From Tridacna crocea (taxonomy: Eukaryota; Mollusca; Bivalvia; Cardiida; Cardiidae): DNA of 64,000 nucleotides. Of the stretch, positions 1 through 10,914 are shown in pieces (position 1 is the first letter of the stretch; every line of letters begins with the position of its first letter). The translations under genes and the position numbers were made by a program. Below the pieces are notes generated by a model, which saw only the letters and a program-made list of their open reading frames with translations, did no database searches and was not told the origin of the DNA. The stretch covers positions 27,977,231 to 28,041,230 of the forward strand of contig OX031060.1 of NCBI GenBank assembly GCA_943736015.1, written 5' to 3'.

Positions 1-124
1 TGTTAGCCCGTGGCCCGTGAACGGGTTATAATGGCTTCGGTTTTAGATTGGAGTAAGAGTCATGAGCCATGAAATAGCATGGAGTTTTATGGATATTTTT
101 TTTTCACATTTGAATGAACAGCGT

Positions 125-212
125 TCCTTAGAATAGAGTAAGATCGAATGGTTTAGATCAAAAGATCAGACTGCAAGTTCCGTGCAGTTTAGTTTTGTGC
201 AGTCTTATCATA
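125..212. repeat. degenerate family B core
   Basis: A decayed copy of the B palindrome (AGATCAAAAGATCAGACTGCA) lies immediately left of the TTAA of the next element. No ends are recognisable. Confidence 0.35.
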
Positions 213-440
213 TTAACCCTTTCCCAAACAAGCCCTGGTTTTTACGTGTCTGCAGTAAAAGTCTTTTGAAAACACTGTGGGAAAAGGAGAAATTGCTCGT
301 GACGAGCAATTTCTCCTTTTCCCACAGTGTTTTCTACCCTTTTTGAGAACTTTTTGCCATTTTCTCCAAATCTAAAACTGTCGTCTGCAAACTCTTTTGG
401 TTTGGAAGAGTCCAATATTTGTCGTTTGGGAAAGGTTTAA
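213..440 (+). mobile_element. A2 TTAA element, complete
   Basis: The copy runs from TTAA plus CCCTTTCCCAAACAAG to GTCGTTTGGGAAAGG plus TTTAA. The central hairpin at 268-334 is perfect, with a core reading AAATTGCTCGTGACGAGC and its complement. Subtype A2 differs from A1 in its left flank (TTTTTACGTGTCTGCAGT) and in the GCTCG core. Confidence 0.8.
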
Positions 441-480
441 TACATATTTCTTTTGCACCGAAGCTGTTGAAATAGGGTAT

Positions 481-672
481 CAGAGCTCCAGGTAACAGGG
501 ATTGATTGTATTCTAAATCCATTATTTTTCTTCTAAACCCTATGTTGTGGGTACTCATTAGAATCGTCTCGACGAGACGATTCTAATGAGTACCCACAAC
601 ATAGGGTTTAGTTGAGAGTAATGAATATTTTCAATTTTGAAATCAAAATCATTCCCTCTATCTGGAGCTCTG
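481..672 (-). mobile_element. E element, complete
   Basis: Termini are CAGAGCTCCAG and its complement CTGGAGCTCTG. The six bases GGGTAT stand directly before and directly after the copy and look like a target duplication. The centre is a palindrome built on GTGGGTACTCATTAGAATCG meeting its complement at GTCTCGACGAGAC. No coding capacity. Confidence 0.75.
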
Positions 673-1007
673 GGGTATTGTATTTTACATAGCTGGATAT
701 GTTACCGAAAAGACCTAGTTTCTGTTACTCTTTCATAGCAGGAAAAAAAACTACCCAAAACCACATCATAAAACATAAGTAATTCTCGCGTTTACGTCTT
801 CCCGCCCGACTAATTGGGAATTCTTTAACACTGGGACATTTTTCACGTCTCTATCTGTGGACAGGTCTCTCTCGCTGCGAGCACAATATCATTTATCACT
901 TAATATTTGGTCAGCTTTCCACGACCCCAGTTCACTGACCCGGGGCTGTTATTTAATTTAATGTAAAACTAATGGTTCTTTCAGCACCCGAAGCTTTCAT
1001 GTACGGT
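673..1007. other. no gene seen
   Basis: No repeat family, splice-flanked open frame or RNA gene is recognisable in these 335 bases. Confidence 0.5.
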
Positions 1008-1060
1008 ACAGATCAAGATCAGACTGCACAGAACCTGCTGTCTGATATTCCGTCTACACC
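1008..1060. repeat. family B core fragment
   Basis: AGATCAAGATCAGACTGCACAG is followed by a diverged complementary half. The TTAA ends are lost. Confidence 0.45.
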
Positions 1061-1089
1061 GATGCTTGCTTGGTGAAGTGTGTAAAATA

Positions 1090-1340
1090 AAATGAGCCAT
1101 GCTCTTCCAAAAGGGGGCCTAATGCATCTCCCGCCACGGTGATCTACAATACCAAGCAAGCCATCATATACTTATGGATCCATAACATCTATTTCTTTCT
1201 ACTACCAACTCAATCATGAGATAGACAGGTCCTTAGACATGCGGAAAATTGACCGATAGCGAGAAGTTTCGGTCCAGGTCAGCCTGCGCGCATGACGCAT
1301 GACGCAGGCTGACCCGAGTCCATATTTATCGCAGGTGCTT
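1090..1340 (+). mobile_element. D element, right end cut off by A2
   Basis: It starts with GAGCCATGCTC and contains the D body (CAAGCCATC, GGATCCATAACAT, AAAATTGACC). The central palindrome CAGCCTGCGC is interrupted by a GACGCAT duplication. The expected right end (TTAAGCCCCCTTTTGACAGAG) is missing because an A2 element begins at that TTAA. Confidence 0.65.
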
Positions 1341-1564
1341 TAACCCTTTCCCAAACAAGCCCTTGTTTTTACGTGTCTGCAGTTCAAGTCTTTTGAAAAC
1401 ACTGTGGGAAAAGGAGAAATTGCTCGTAACGAGCAATTTCTCCTTTTCCCAGTGTTTTCTACCCATTTAGAGAACTTTCTGCCATTTTTATCGAATTTGA
1501 AATTGTCGTCTCCAAACTCTTTGTGTTTGGAAGAGTCTAAAATTTGTTGTTTGGGAAAGGATTA
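1340..1564 (+). mobile_element. A2 TTAA element inserted in D
   Basis: It has the same architecture as the copy at 213-440, with core CTCGTAACGAG. The left TTAA coincides with the TTAA in the right end of the D element, so this copy is the younger of the two. The right TTAA has become ATTA and is followed by a C homopolymer. Confidence 0.75.
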
Positions 1565-1581
1565 CCCCCCCCCCCCCCCCC
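1565..1581. repeat. poly-C tract
   Basis: An uninterrupted run of about 17 C follows the right end of the A2 element. Its length in the assembly is unreliable. Confidence 0.8.
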
Positions 1582-1611
1582 GCTATATAACTGGAATGAA
1601 GTTTTCAAGGC

Positions 1612-1783
1612 GTTACTAAAAACCAAAATTTTGCTATTTCAAATTCATTTTTAAGACATAAAAGTTTATTTCCTTCACGGACAGTGTAGATCAAAGATCA
1701 GATTGCACGTTCTGTGCAGTCTGATCTTGAACTACACTGTCCGCAACAGGTCCTTGAGTTGCGATTAGTATCCTAAGGGTTAA
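1612..1783 (+). mobile_element. B element, left end degenerate
   Basis: The right end is typical of B (CCTAAGGG then TTAA). The palindrome starting GGACAGTGTAGATC is well kept, but the left TTAACCCTTA end is not recognisable. Confidence 0.6.
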
Positions 1784-2049
1784 TGGGTTAAGACATAAGG
1801 CATTGAATGAGTCATTGATACCCATATTTCCAAGACTTTTGATTGACTGTGACGGTCTTTCTCAGCCAATCAGATCTCTTGCTGTTAAATTTAGGACAAC
1901 AAATTATTGTAGAATTCATGCTAAGAGAACTCGGCAGCTCATAAGAATTCCGTCATTGAGGCCTTCAATGGCCTTGTGTTGGATGGATGGGGTCTGTTAC
2001 TCGAACGTCTACTATCACAAGATGTGTGCAATCTGTGTACTGTCTCAAA

Positions 2050-2165
2050 CAAGGCATTTGCAAAAGGCATCGACCAAGGTCAGTCTGCACAGTCCGTGCA
2101 AGCTGACATGAATCGAAACTTTTTGCTATTTTTCATACATATATTGTCTGCATGACCGAGGATCA
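2050..2165 (-). repeat. family D fragment
   Basis: It contains the D palindrome in an A/T-decayed form (GTCAGTCTGCACAGTC) followed by GAAACTTTTTGCTATT, which is the D inner arm read from the other side. The ends are absent. Confidence 0.5.
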
Positions 2166-2308
2166 TTCTTCCTACAGATTCAATGGCTTGTTAGACTGAA
2201 AAGATTCTATAAGTTTGTGACTAATTGCTAAGTATGAAGTATCACGGAGAAATATTGAGTTCCCCTTTTGCGCACTCGCTGCTCTAACGTATTTCCTGCT
2301 AAAGGTCG

Positions 2309-2612
2309 TTTATCCCTTTACCACACAATGACGACTTTTGACGACCCTGAGGTAGAAACCTTTTAAAAAAATATTTTCTACTCCTTCCGAAATCACAAGT
2401 GCATGAAATTGACTCAGTACGCTTTTTTGCTTCCAAAAATTTATACTTAAAAGCATAGAAAGATAATTTAATGCATTTTTTCTGTGTTAAAAAGCATTTG
2501 GCCAAAACGTCCTTCTTTGTACATTTCAGTACTTCAGTCACATTTATTTTGTCGTCTGAAAATGCCTCCAATTTGGACCAGTTTATAAATTTTTCGTTTG
2601 GTAAAGAGTTAA
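2309..2612 (+). mobile_element. A1 element split by an N insertion
   Basis: The left part (CCCTTTACCACACAATG, ACGACCCTGAGGTAGAA) is separated by about 130 bp from the right part (TTTATTTTGTCGTCTG, TTTCGTTTGGTAAAGAG, TTAA). The central hairpin has been replaced by family N sequence at 2400-2527. Confidence 0.65.
2400..2527 (-). mobile_element. N element copy carrying one minisatellite unit
   Basis: This is the reverse complement of 4029-4160: TTTGCTTCCAAAAATTTATA, AAAAAGCATTTGG and CTTCTTTGTACATT are shared. It ends in a single CCAAAACGTCC unit, the monomer that is expanded about 30-fold beside the other copy. Confidence 0.65.
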
Positions 2613-2836
2613 CCTTTTACTCCATAGATACTCATTTCTACGCATTGCTTGTAGGAGCCTTTGGAAAACACTGTGGCAAAAGGTGAAATTGCTCGTGACG
2701 AGCAATTTCACCTTTTGTCACAATGTTTTCTATGCTATCAAACTGTGTCATATACACATAAGAAACAGCCTCATTCTTGCTATTATTTAGGGTCAATTAG
2801 GGAAACCATAGAAATACCTCATGGGGTAAAGGGTTA
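2609..2836 (+). mobile_element. A3 TTAA element, complete
   Basis: Its left TTAA is the same four bases as the right TTAA of the preceding A1 copy. A3 has its own flanks (TACTCCATAGATACTCATT; TATTTAGGGTCAATTAG; GGGTAAAGGG). The hairpin core is GGTGAAATTGCTCGTGACG meeting its complement. Confidence 0.8.
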
Positions 2837-2868
2837 AACACGAGGGTTATCTGGAAAAGGGTTCAGCA

Positions 2869-3082
2869 TTAACCCTTATCCCTCTAAATGACTAAAATGA
2901 CATTTTTCATTTCGATAGTTAAAACCCAAATACTGCTATTACAAAGTTACGTTTAAGAGAATACTATTCCTTATCGGACAGTGTAGATCAAAGATCAGAC
3001 TGCACGTTCTGTGCAGTCTGTTCTTGATCTACACTGTCCGCAAAAGGTCAGTGAGTCGCGGCTAGCAGCAAAAGGGGTTTAA
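2869..3082 (+). mobile_element. B element, complete
   Basis: It runs from TTAACCCTTATCC to a GGGGTTTAA end, with the palindrome beginning at CGGACAGTGTAGATC and the GGTCAGTGAGTCGCG segment on the right. Confidence 0.75.
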
Positions 3083-3186
3083 ACAAGAATCAATTTTTCA
3101 TTTACACTAAGTTATGCAACATCAACAGTAGCCGAGACAGTTAAATTTATGACAATGGCTGTCAGGAGTCCATTAAAATCTGCTAT

Positions 3187-3444
3187 AATGGTGACATATT
3201 TCACTCGCCTGTCAATACCAACAATTGTTTACTGACAGGCGGAGGTCTGCATTGGAACATTACTTTCTTCTGTCGTCATTTTTCGTCACGCAGAAAATCT
3301 GTTTTAGACGTTTTCGGACAAAACGAAAAATTGTTGGTAGAGCCAGAAAGTGTTCGTAATGCCAGAGGCTTGAAGTAAAATTCTAACATTTATTGAGATT
3401 TACCATATTAGTACCGACATATTTTACTAGCCTGTCAATATCTT
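3187..3444. repeat. short direct and inverted repeats
   Basis: GACATATTTCACTCGCCTGT near 3192 recurs in diverged form as GACATATTTTACTAGCCTGT near 3416. The first copy also forms a small hairpin with TGACAGGCG about 30 bp downstream. The family is unknown. Confidence 0.4.
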
Positions 3445-3508
3445 TTTACAAGCAGCTATGTGTACTTTAACGAAGCATGTTGTATCGGGTCTGTATTCCC
3501 AGCCATTC

Positions 3509-3575
3509 TCAGATCTTGATCTACACTGTCCACTAAAGGTACTAAAGGTATCTTGCGTCGCGCTTAGCAGTCATG
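3509..3575 (+). repeat. family B right-end fragment
   Basis: TCTTGATCTACACTGTCC, then a GTCGCGCTTAGCAG segment, matches the right third of B. The final TTAA is not kept. Confidence 0.5.
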
Positions 3576-3605
3576 GCATCAAGTATGTACATCATACGCT
3601 GGACG

Positions 3606-4045
3606 GCCTTTTTGCCCACGGACGTTTTGGCCAGGACGTTTTGGCAACGGACGTTTTGGCCAGGACCTTTTGGCTATGTACGTTTTGGCAACGACGTTTT
3701 GGCTTCGGACGTTTTGGCCACGGTCGTTTTGGCCACGACCTTTTGGCTACGGACGTTTTGGTGAGGACGTTTTGGTCTGGGCATTTTAGCCAGGACGTTT
3801 TGGTCATGGATGTTTTGGCCAGGGCGTTTTAGCGAGGACGTTTTGGCCACGGACGTTTTGGCGAGGACGTTTTGGCCACGGATGTTTTGGCTAGGACGTT
3901 TTGGCAAGGACGTTTTTACCATAGACGTTTCGGCCGAGGATGTTCTTGCCAAGAACGATTTGCCAAGGACTTTTTTGTCAAGGACGATTTTGGCCAGGAC
4001 GTTTTGGCCACGGACGTTTTGGCCAGCTAAATGTACAAAGAAGGA
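3606..4045 (+). repeat. GGACGTTTTGGCCA minisatellite, about 30 units
   Basis: A head-to-tail array of a 14-16 bp unit, consensus GGACGTTTTGGCCA with a spacer of C or AC between units. Units are diverged in the middle and near-identical toward the right edge, where the array runs into the N element at 4029. Several frames stay open only because the unit avoids stop codons. Confidence 0.85.
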
Positions 4046-4160
4046 CGTTTTGGCCAAATGCTTTTTAACACAGAAAATGCATTAAATTATCTTTCTGTGC
4101 TTTTAAGTATAAATTCTTGGAAGCAAAAAAGCGTAATGAGTCAATTTCATGCATTTTTTT
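4029..4160 (+). mobile_element. N element copy joined to the minisatellite
   Basis: Inverted relative to 2400-2527 and about 85-90% similar by eye. Its first unit (GGACGTTTTGGCCAAATG) is continuous with the array to its left. Confidence 0.65.
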
Positions 4161-4778
4161 TCAAATTTGGTCAATATACATGTACATGCACTTTGATTTT
4201 GTTTGCAAATATTCTATCACAAGCTGCCTAGGTTTCTTATACTTCGTTACATACTATTGTTGTAAATACATATTTAAGTTATTGTTCAATCATTTGTTCA
4301 ATAGACAGAGTTGATAATCGGCAATTAAAGAAACAGTCAAATGCAGATGTGTCCTAAGTTGAGCACTAAAGCAAAAAGTCACTTGAAAATACGTAATTTC
4401 ATTCACTAACGCTAATCAATTAAAATGAAGAAGTCATGGCCAACTTTATCATGCAAATCAAACCCGGTAACTGTTATTTGACCGCTATGTAAGCCAATTA
4501 AATTATGAGAGTTTGATCCCTTTTGGCCTCGAAATCGATCACATACGGAATGATATATTGACTGGCGATCTCTGCAAACCCTTTGCACTTATAACCCGAA
4601 TTTCGCGCTTCGAGTGTAGAGGGTGTCAATTTATTGGAAAACAACTCTGCGGGATATCTGGGGTTATAAATTACTGGGGTACAAAAATTCGTAGGATTTG
4701 TTTTCCTTTCAGGTCTTGCAATTTGATCTACCTCAAATTTTGAAAAATTATGGTCAGCTATAGAAATGCTTTTGACCG
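4161..4778. other. no gene seen
   Basis: The stretch holds open frames on both strands (4498-4809 minus, 4513-4743 plus), but no family motif, splice context or codon signal that I trust. Confidence 0.4.
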
Positions 4779-5040
4779 GCATTTGCTCTTTTTCAAGCAA
4801 TGTTGTCATGCCTTAATTGATACAGATTGAATAATTTGATCCATATTTATTGTGTTGTCTACAACTGCTTTAAATATTGGGACAGTCATACATTGCCAGT
4901 TCCTGAAGAGCATTTGCTCTTTTTCAAGCAATGTTGTCATGCCTTAACTGATACAGATTGAATAATTTGAGCCATATTTATTGTGTTGTCTACAACTGCT
5001 TTAAATATTGGGACAGTCATACATTGCCAGTTCCTGAAGA
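4779..5040 (+). repeat. 131 bp tandem duplication
   Basis: Two head-to-tail copies, 4779-4909 and 4910-5040, start at GCATTTGCTC and end at TTCCTGAAGA. They are nearly identical by eye, with only a few substitutions (for example TTAATTGA against TTAACTGA). Recent local duplication. Confidence 0.9.
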
Positions 5041-6324
5041 GTTAAAAAAAAAAAGAAAAATATCCGCAGTACAAGTTTCTTATGATGAGACTAAAGCCGG
5101 GGTAGGAGCGCGACACGAACGCTCGAAATGTAACAGCAGATATATGTTTACTGCATCTTTGGAGTTTTATCTCTGATTTTTTCATCATAATTTTGAATTC
5201 AATCTCTGATATTTTTATTGATTTATCAACAAAAATGGTACAATAGTAAAAATACTTCGGTTGGATATATTTCTGAATAGATAATTTATAGCTAACAAAG
5301 TTAAGGATATTATGAAGAGGCTTCTCTTGTTTCAATGTTTTTGAAAACATTAATCTCCTACCTGTTGCATAGGGCTATTACATAGTCAACAGACGGCATT
5401 TTATTGTAATTGTTTTGCATAGCATCGTCACAAATACATATACGTACATGTATATTAGGCTGGGGAAAGTGTGGTGGTAGATCAGACCACACTGGTATCG
5501 TCTGATCTATCATAAACAAACCAACCGTATACAAATTATATTTTTTAACCTTTATGTTCAGTAGGTCAGTTCTTTTTAAAATAATTTCGTCATTTTTTAG
5601 AAGTCAGTGGTTTTGTGAGCACACGGTAAACATAAATCAGCCTGCACAATATTGTTGGAAAATCAAAATTATCTTCAGGGAAGTCAGAAAGCTTATTTTA
5701 TTGTTCTTTAATATGGCGTAGTTTTCAGTCATTTAGAAAATACATTTTTAGCCCTTTTTACACCTTTTTAAAGCAACTATCGTATTTTCTTTCTTTTTCC
5801 CTGATCGTTTGCATTGTGCCGGAGTTCTCCGATGATGACCTAGTCTCACTATTAGATAAGACGCCTATCGGGTATCTTGATTGGTGTTACGTAATGGTAT
5901 ACATTGATACATTTATTTGGGGTAATCGGAAAGAAAGTACATGTATCTGGAAAAAAATCAGACTTCTTTAGGGAGAGGAACTATATAAGCTTTGATGCTT
6001 TCGTTTCAATCCTTTTCGCAAAGCATTCTGTTGTAAATTAATGATGTTAGTATATTGAATAAATTAAAACTAAATGTTTAAACTAAGATCATAATTTTTT
6101 TACGAGATTATTTATAAGGATTTAAAGTCAAGTTTAACAAGATCTTGTATAAGGAAGTCCAATTTGCCGTCTTCTCTCTTCAGCTCTTTACTTGCAAATG
6201 TGTCATGATTAATGCATTTTCAAAAGTATTTTATGGCGACAGCTCACATATTCAAATATCCTCGCTATTTTCAATCTGATCACATGTATTTTCTCCCTCT
6301 CATGTGTTTTCAAAAGTCAATAAT
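5041..6324. other. AT-rich spacer, no gene seen
   Basis: The only repeat trace is a short TAGATCAGACCACAC palindrome remnant near 5478-5512. No exon-like segment was recognised. Confidence 0.45.
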
Positions 6325-6540
6325 TTAAAACCTTTTCCCATACGGAGAACTTTTTGACTTCACCAACTTAGAAAAAAAAGCAATTTCAGAAAATAAATCA
6401 AATGTAGCTAAATTGATATTCTTCACTTTAAAAGAGTAGAAAACATTGTAGGAAAAGGAATCAATACTGGATATTGCTATTTATCCTTTTCTCACAATGT
6501 TTTCAAAAGGTTTTATGCAGGACCGTTGAAATTCGTCAGT
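6325..6540 (-). mobile_element. A-group element, degenerate
   Basis: AGAAAACATTGTAGGAAAAGG and its imperfect complement at 6480-6505 are the A stem. The centre is diverged to ATCAATACTGGATATTG. The left flank keeps only AACCTTTTCCCA. Confidence 0.5.
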
Positions 6541-6771
6541 AAGCTGTACGGGTCACATCAATACTCTCAAAACGGAAATTGTTTTCTGCTGATTTCAGTC
6601 ACATATTGATATTGATACGTCAATTTTTTTCAGCCAAAAGAATTTCGACACATAAAATAAAACCGATTCGGCCCAGGATCAGACTGCTTGTTTTGTACAG
6701 GTTGTTACTGGTCTATTGACTGCATGATTATTATAATGATTCAATAGTACAACAAATTCAATCTTCTTTAG

Positions 6772-6802
6772 AAAAAAAGAAAAAAAAAAAAAAAAAAAAA
6801 AA
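6772..6802. repeat. poly-A tract
   Basis: About 30 A with one or two G interruptions. No SINE body is recognisable next to it. Confidence 0.8.
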
Positions 6803-7148
6803 GAAATAAAAATGCAATTAAAAGAAATTCATGCTAACTAAATTGAAATCATTTTCCAAAAAGAATTAAAAAAGACGATACTGGGAAAATAATGTTTTTT
6901 ACAAATCTCTTAAAAGTTTTCATTGATGCAAATAATATACACGTACATGTATAAAAATGATAAATCATTATATATTTGGACAATGTGTAAAAACAGGATC
7001 CAGGTTTAACAAAACAATACAGACAAGGTTATCATGTCATCAGTTCTTATCTTCCCTTTATCCGTTGCTAAATCTTTTCACCCAGTCTTAAAATCTCACT
7101 TTGCTCGATACTGCTTTTTTTATACAAAAATTAACGATAGTGTCGTTT

Positions 7149-7458
7149 TTAAACTAAAATGGACGCAAGATCTCAATTTCACAAATGTAAACGAATACTT
7201 TGATCATAATCACAACAAAACATAGAATACTTCAAGACGTTATAGATTTTCTGCTTGCAATTCATTTTTATGTTATTTAGCATCAAAAACGGCGCAAGAG
7301 CAAATTTCTTAAACCTTTATATAGAAATAAGAAGGAGAATGGGTCAGTAACTTTAAATCAAAATGGACGCAACTTCCCATTTTGCTACAGGAATTAAAAT
7401 TATATTGAAGTAAAGTAGAGATATTACAGAATACTTCACGACGTTATAGATTTTAATC
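7149..7458. repeat. diverged direct repeat pair
   Basis: AAAATGGACGCAA and GAATACTTCAAGACGTTATAG at 7149-7250 recur as AAAATGGACGCAA and AATACTTCACGACGTTATAG at 7354-7458. The two copies differ in between. No family assigned. Confidence 0.55.
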
Positions 7459-7734
7459 ATTTTAGAAGAAAAATGTGTTTTAGTCGATCAAAAAATTTTC
7501 CCTTCTGAATCCTATATGACAGGCCGTTATCGGAAATCCTTTTGGACCAGATAATCGATAAGTTCCAAGGAGAGTAACTCTTGCTCGACCTGCAGCTGAA
7601 AGTTGGGGATGTAAATATTAGTAACTTCAGTAATGAATTTTAAAAAGCAATTGACCCAAAACTCCATATTACTAACTGTAGCATTTTCATACTGACCTAC
7701 AATGTTTTTAAACCGTGTTTTAAATTCACAAAAT

Positions 7735-7793
7735 TAGCATTTGGCCAAAACATCCTACTTTATATTTTCAGCTGGCCAAAACGTCAACGTCCT
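7735..7793 (-). repeat. family N fragment
   Basis: AGCATTTGGCCAAAAC, then CTGGCCAAAACGTC, repeats the junction of the N element and the minisatellite seen near 4010-4060, in inverse orientation. It holds two or three monomer units. Confidence 0.55.
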
Positions 7794-7800
7794 ACATTCA

Positions 7801-7993
7801 CATGAGCTCTTAATAGAGGGAATAAGTTTGATTTCACACTTGCAATAAGAAGTTAATATCTACTTAACCCAATGTTGTGGACACTCATTAGAATCGTCTC
7901 ATCGAGACGATTCTAATGAGTATCCACAACATAGGGTTTCGAAGAGAAATAACAGATATAAAATACCGTCACTCCCTCTCATCTGGAGCCCTG
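7801..7993 (+). mobile_element. E element
   Basis: Left end GAGCTCTTAATAGAGGGAA, right end ATCTGGAGCCCTG. TTCACA lies immediately outside both ends, a likely target duplication. The central palindrome is intact apart from GACACTC against GAGTATC. Confidence 0.65.
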
Positions 7994-8326
7994 TTCACAT
8001 CATACACAAAGGGTGACGGGAAGTAATGAAGATATCAAATACTGTGCCACTTTCACAGATGTCCAACAAAAAATATTATAATTATGTTGTAAATCAGGTG
8101 CAGTTATACCATCTGATCCCTCTCTTTTTTCTCGTTTTAGTAATGACTAGGCGAAATTTTACAAAGTCGATTTATTTTTTATCTTCATGTGAATCTTTCT
8201 CTTTGAAATTCTTTTGATCTGCACTTTCCAACATTTCGCAAGATATCTGGCCAATAAAGGCCTTCCGTCGAAATAATCATGTTTTATACGACCCTCGGTA
8301 TTTTATAATACTCCCAATCTATACTA

Positions 8327-8680
8327 AATAGAGGGGCGGCGTTATACTTCTTTCACCCCTGTCCGTCCGTCCATCCGTCATGTTTTCATTTCCGTGTTAT
8401 TAATTGTGTTTGACCTAGGAACCTGAAACTTTATATATACAAATGTTGTTCATGATCCAGAGGCGCTGTTCTGTGTTTGGATCAAATGGGTCAAAGGTCA
8501 AGGTCACAGGTGACGTTTTAAAATTGTGTCTGTGGTCTATAACCAAATAGCTGTTTGACCTAGGATCCTGAAACTTTATACAAGTGTTGCTTATGACCCA
8601 AGGAGGTGCCCTACTGTTTTGGGGTTACATGGGTCTTAGGTCAAGGGCACCGGTGAACTTTGAAACGTCGTTTCCGTGTT
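8327..8680 (+). repeat. mollusc-type repeat with CCGTCCGT and TTTGACCTAGG monomers
   Basis: A short (CCGT)n-like start near 8367 is followed by two diverged monomers of about 160 bp. Each contains TTTGACCTAGGA(A/T)CCTGAAA and an AAGGTCA/GGTCAAGG segment. I remember this style from bivalve genomes but cannot name the element. Confidence 0.5.
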
Positions 8681-8709
8681 ATGATTGCGCTGTATTAGTG
8701 ACAAGATGA

Positions 8710-8742
8710 TGGTGGTGGTGGGGGGGGGGGGGCGGCGGCGGG
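8710..8742. repeat. (GGT)n, poly-G and (GGC)n tract
   Basis: Simple G-rich sequence; the length is probably variable. Confidence 0.85.
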
Positions 8743-9035
8743 TATTTTTTGAGAGTCCTAGTTGTAAACAGTGATGAAGAGAAAATGTCTGTTACCTGCT
8801 TTTTTGTTATTCCAACCTTTTTTTTTTTCCCTTCCCCTTCTAGGTCTATTAGATCGCTTGGCCCTGAAGCAAGTCTGCATCAGGTGACTTTGCAAAGATC
8901 CTTGTAAAATATCGACAACCAATCGGAAAGCTTTAACATTGCGAAAATAACAGTTACTCTCTTTCTCGCAATATTTCACACGTGATCTGCTTAAACACAC
9001 AATGAGTTGTCCACAGAAGCTTTGGGCTCTTCGTG

Positions 9036-9243
9036 TTAACCCCTAGAGCGCCGAATAAATGCAATAGAAATTTTTGTTCTGGAGAAAAGACCGTAATCTA
9101 ATGCAATGTAATGTTGATTTTATCATGAATATCTAAGCAAGGGGAATAGTGCAAATAAGGATCAGACTTTACGTTTTGTGGCGTCTGATCTTGATCTAAT
9201 TAACTGCAAAGTCAACTTAAGTTTTAGGCGATTGAAGGGTTAT
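9036..9243 (+). mobile_element. B element, old copy
   Basis: TTAACCCCTAGAGC on the left and GAAGGGTTA on the right, with a diverged palindrome AGGATCAGACTTTACG in between. Many differences from the 44432 copy point to greater age. Confidence 0.5.
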
Positions 9244-10062
9244 TTAAAGCCATATGAAATTCGGTCATCCATCATAAAGTTTGTGTTCTCCGTCACGACT
9301 AGTCTCTATCTTCTCGGGTTGTTATTACCAGTGTATCAATGACACTTTCTGTTCTCGGTGCAAGACATACAATCCCAAAGATGCACAAATCTTCGAACGG
9401 ATTTTTTTCTGTTCTCGTCTTGAGTGACAGCCAATTTTATGAATGAGATTTATTTCTTCATTTTTTTTCTGTGTTGTTCAGGTGAGACGGTGATGATATA
9501 TATGTCAAATCGTAATGTTAGCCCTATCCATCTTCGGGACCGGAAGTGACAATTATCGCACTTACTCGTGCAATTAGTCATCTTAACTATTGTTGCCTTT
9601 CAATAATGTAACATGCGAGAACATCTTTATTGACAGTTGTTTGTATGAGATACATTATTTGGAGTTTTAGAAGAAAAATCACCTACTAAATAAGAAGTTT
9701 TATTTACCTGGACATCTATCAAATATAACTACCTTGTCAGCCTTTTGTACCTTGTTTACTTTTTTTTCAAGTATCCAAGAGATCTCTGAACCGGCCCGGA
9801 TGTGCATTCTATACTAGTGACTGCTACACTGCTCTTAAAACGAGGCTCATACTTTGGCACGGGTTTGCCCAACATTCATGATCGTGTAACCTAGCTTGTG
9901 ATTATTTTTTAGTTTCTCTTGGAAAACTTAGGTTCCCATAGCCTAAATAAAATAGGCTGTATATTTTACAAACGTACTCCTGTCCTCAGATACAGGGGCA
10001 AGTACACAGCACTGTATTGTTTCAGCCATTATAAGACGATAAAGATAAAACTCGTCCTTCTT
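9244..10062. other. no gene seen
   Basis: Unique-looking sequence with no recognised repeat ends, exon or RNA gene. Confidence 0.4.
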
Positions 10063-10230
10063 TCTGGCATTTGCAGGCTACAAGATAAAAGTAGCCGTTT
10101 AAATGAAGAAACTTGTCTGAGAAGGAAGGAAGCATTGTGCCGTGGAAAAGGCAGACTAATCATACTGTTAACGAGCATTTTTCTTTTTCCTTTATTGTTT
10201 TTAAAAGCCTTCTTAGTCAGGATCGTAATA
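10063..10230 (-). repeat. A-group element, heavily decayed
   Basis: GCATTTGCAGGCTACAA on the left, then GTGGAAAAGG and CTTTTTCCTTTATTGTTTTT as remains of the stem. It explains the long open frame here. Confidence 0.45.
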
Positions 10231-10339
10231 GCTATTGAATGTTTGAACAGTCAAGTGAACAATGTACTAAAAGTGCATTGAATAACATGGTGCAAGTAAG
10301 TGCAACATCCTGTTTCATCCATATGTTATATATAAACAG

Positions 10340-10560
10340 ATGGTGTACTCATCCTTTCATTGCCAACCGATATTCACAAAAAGATTTTGCAGGCAGTGTA
10401 GATCCAAGATCAGACTGCACAGAACGTGCAGTCTGATCTTGGATCTACACCGTCCGTTAAAGTTAGATCATGGCTAAAATCGTTTCGAATTGTCCTAGAA
10501 ATTTACCCCCAGATCTTCGGTAAAAAGTCGCACTTGTTTAGTTGTTAGTGAAAGAGTTAA
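10340..10560 (-). mobile_element. B element with intact palindrome
   Basis: The palindrome at about 10395-10455 (AGTGTAGATCCAAGATCAG and complement) is almost perfect, while the flanks have drifted. GTGAAAGAGTTAA at the right end is the probable TTAA terminus. Confidence 0.55.
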
Positions 10561-10914
10561 TTCCATTTTACACCTGATCGTCTTGATTTCACAAAATGGC
10601 TGCAAAACACACATGGTGTTCTGTTCTTTTTTAATTGGCTGCGCACTTAGTCGGGCGTTATCTTAAAATATGAAGTGACACCTATAAATTTAAAGTCCAG
10701 AAAAAATATAACAAGTAAAGCACTATGGGACAAATTAAACCCCTTGCTGTTTCCCTGTGTATTTTTTTTTTAACATAAATTACGTACTGGTAAATTGTCT
10801 TGTTAACATTTAGCGAAAGGACTAAGTGCATTTGCATTCAAGAAGCAACAGTATCTGTTCTGTCATTGTTTTCTTAGACAATCAGCCCGTTGTCAGTCAA
10901 TTTCATGTTATTTT
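10561..10914. other. no gene seen
   Basis: AT-rich spacer without recognised structure. Confidence 0.4.

Noticed and set aside
213..440. Palindromes read as bacterial terminators or attachment sites
   Set aside because: They recur in dozens of copies with TTAA ends and the window is eukaryotic; they are element centres.
3458..4085. Long overlapping open frames rich in DVLARTFW-type repeats on both strands
   Set aside because: They lie on the GGACGTTTTGGCC minisatellite, whose unit lacks stop codons in several frames. No start context, splice signal or family match.
4498..4809. 103-codon minus-strand frame and an overlapping 76-codon plus-strand frame
   Set aside because: No recognised domain, no splice context, and both strands open over the same bases; chance or an unknown repeat is more likely.
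9919..10281. 120-codon plus-strand frame
   Set aside because: Its second half runs over a decayed A-group element, and the first half has no recognised domain.
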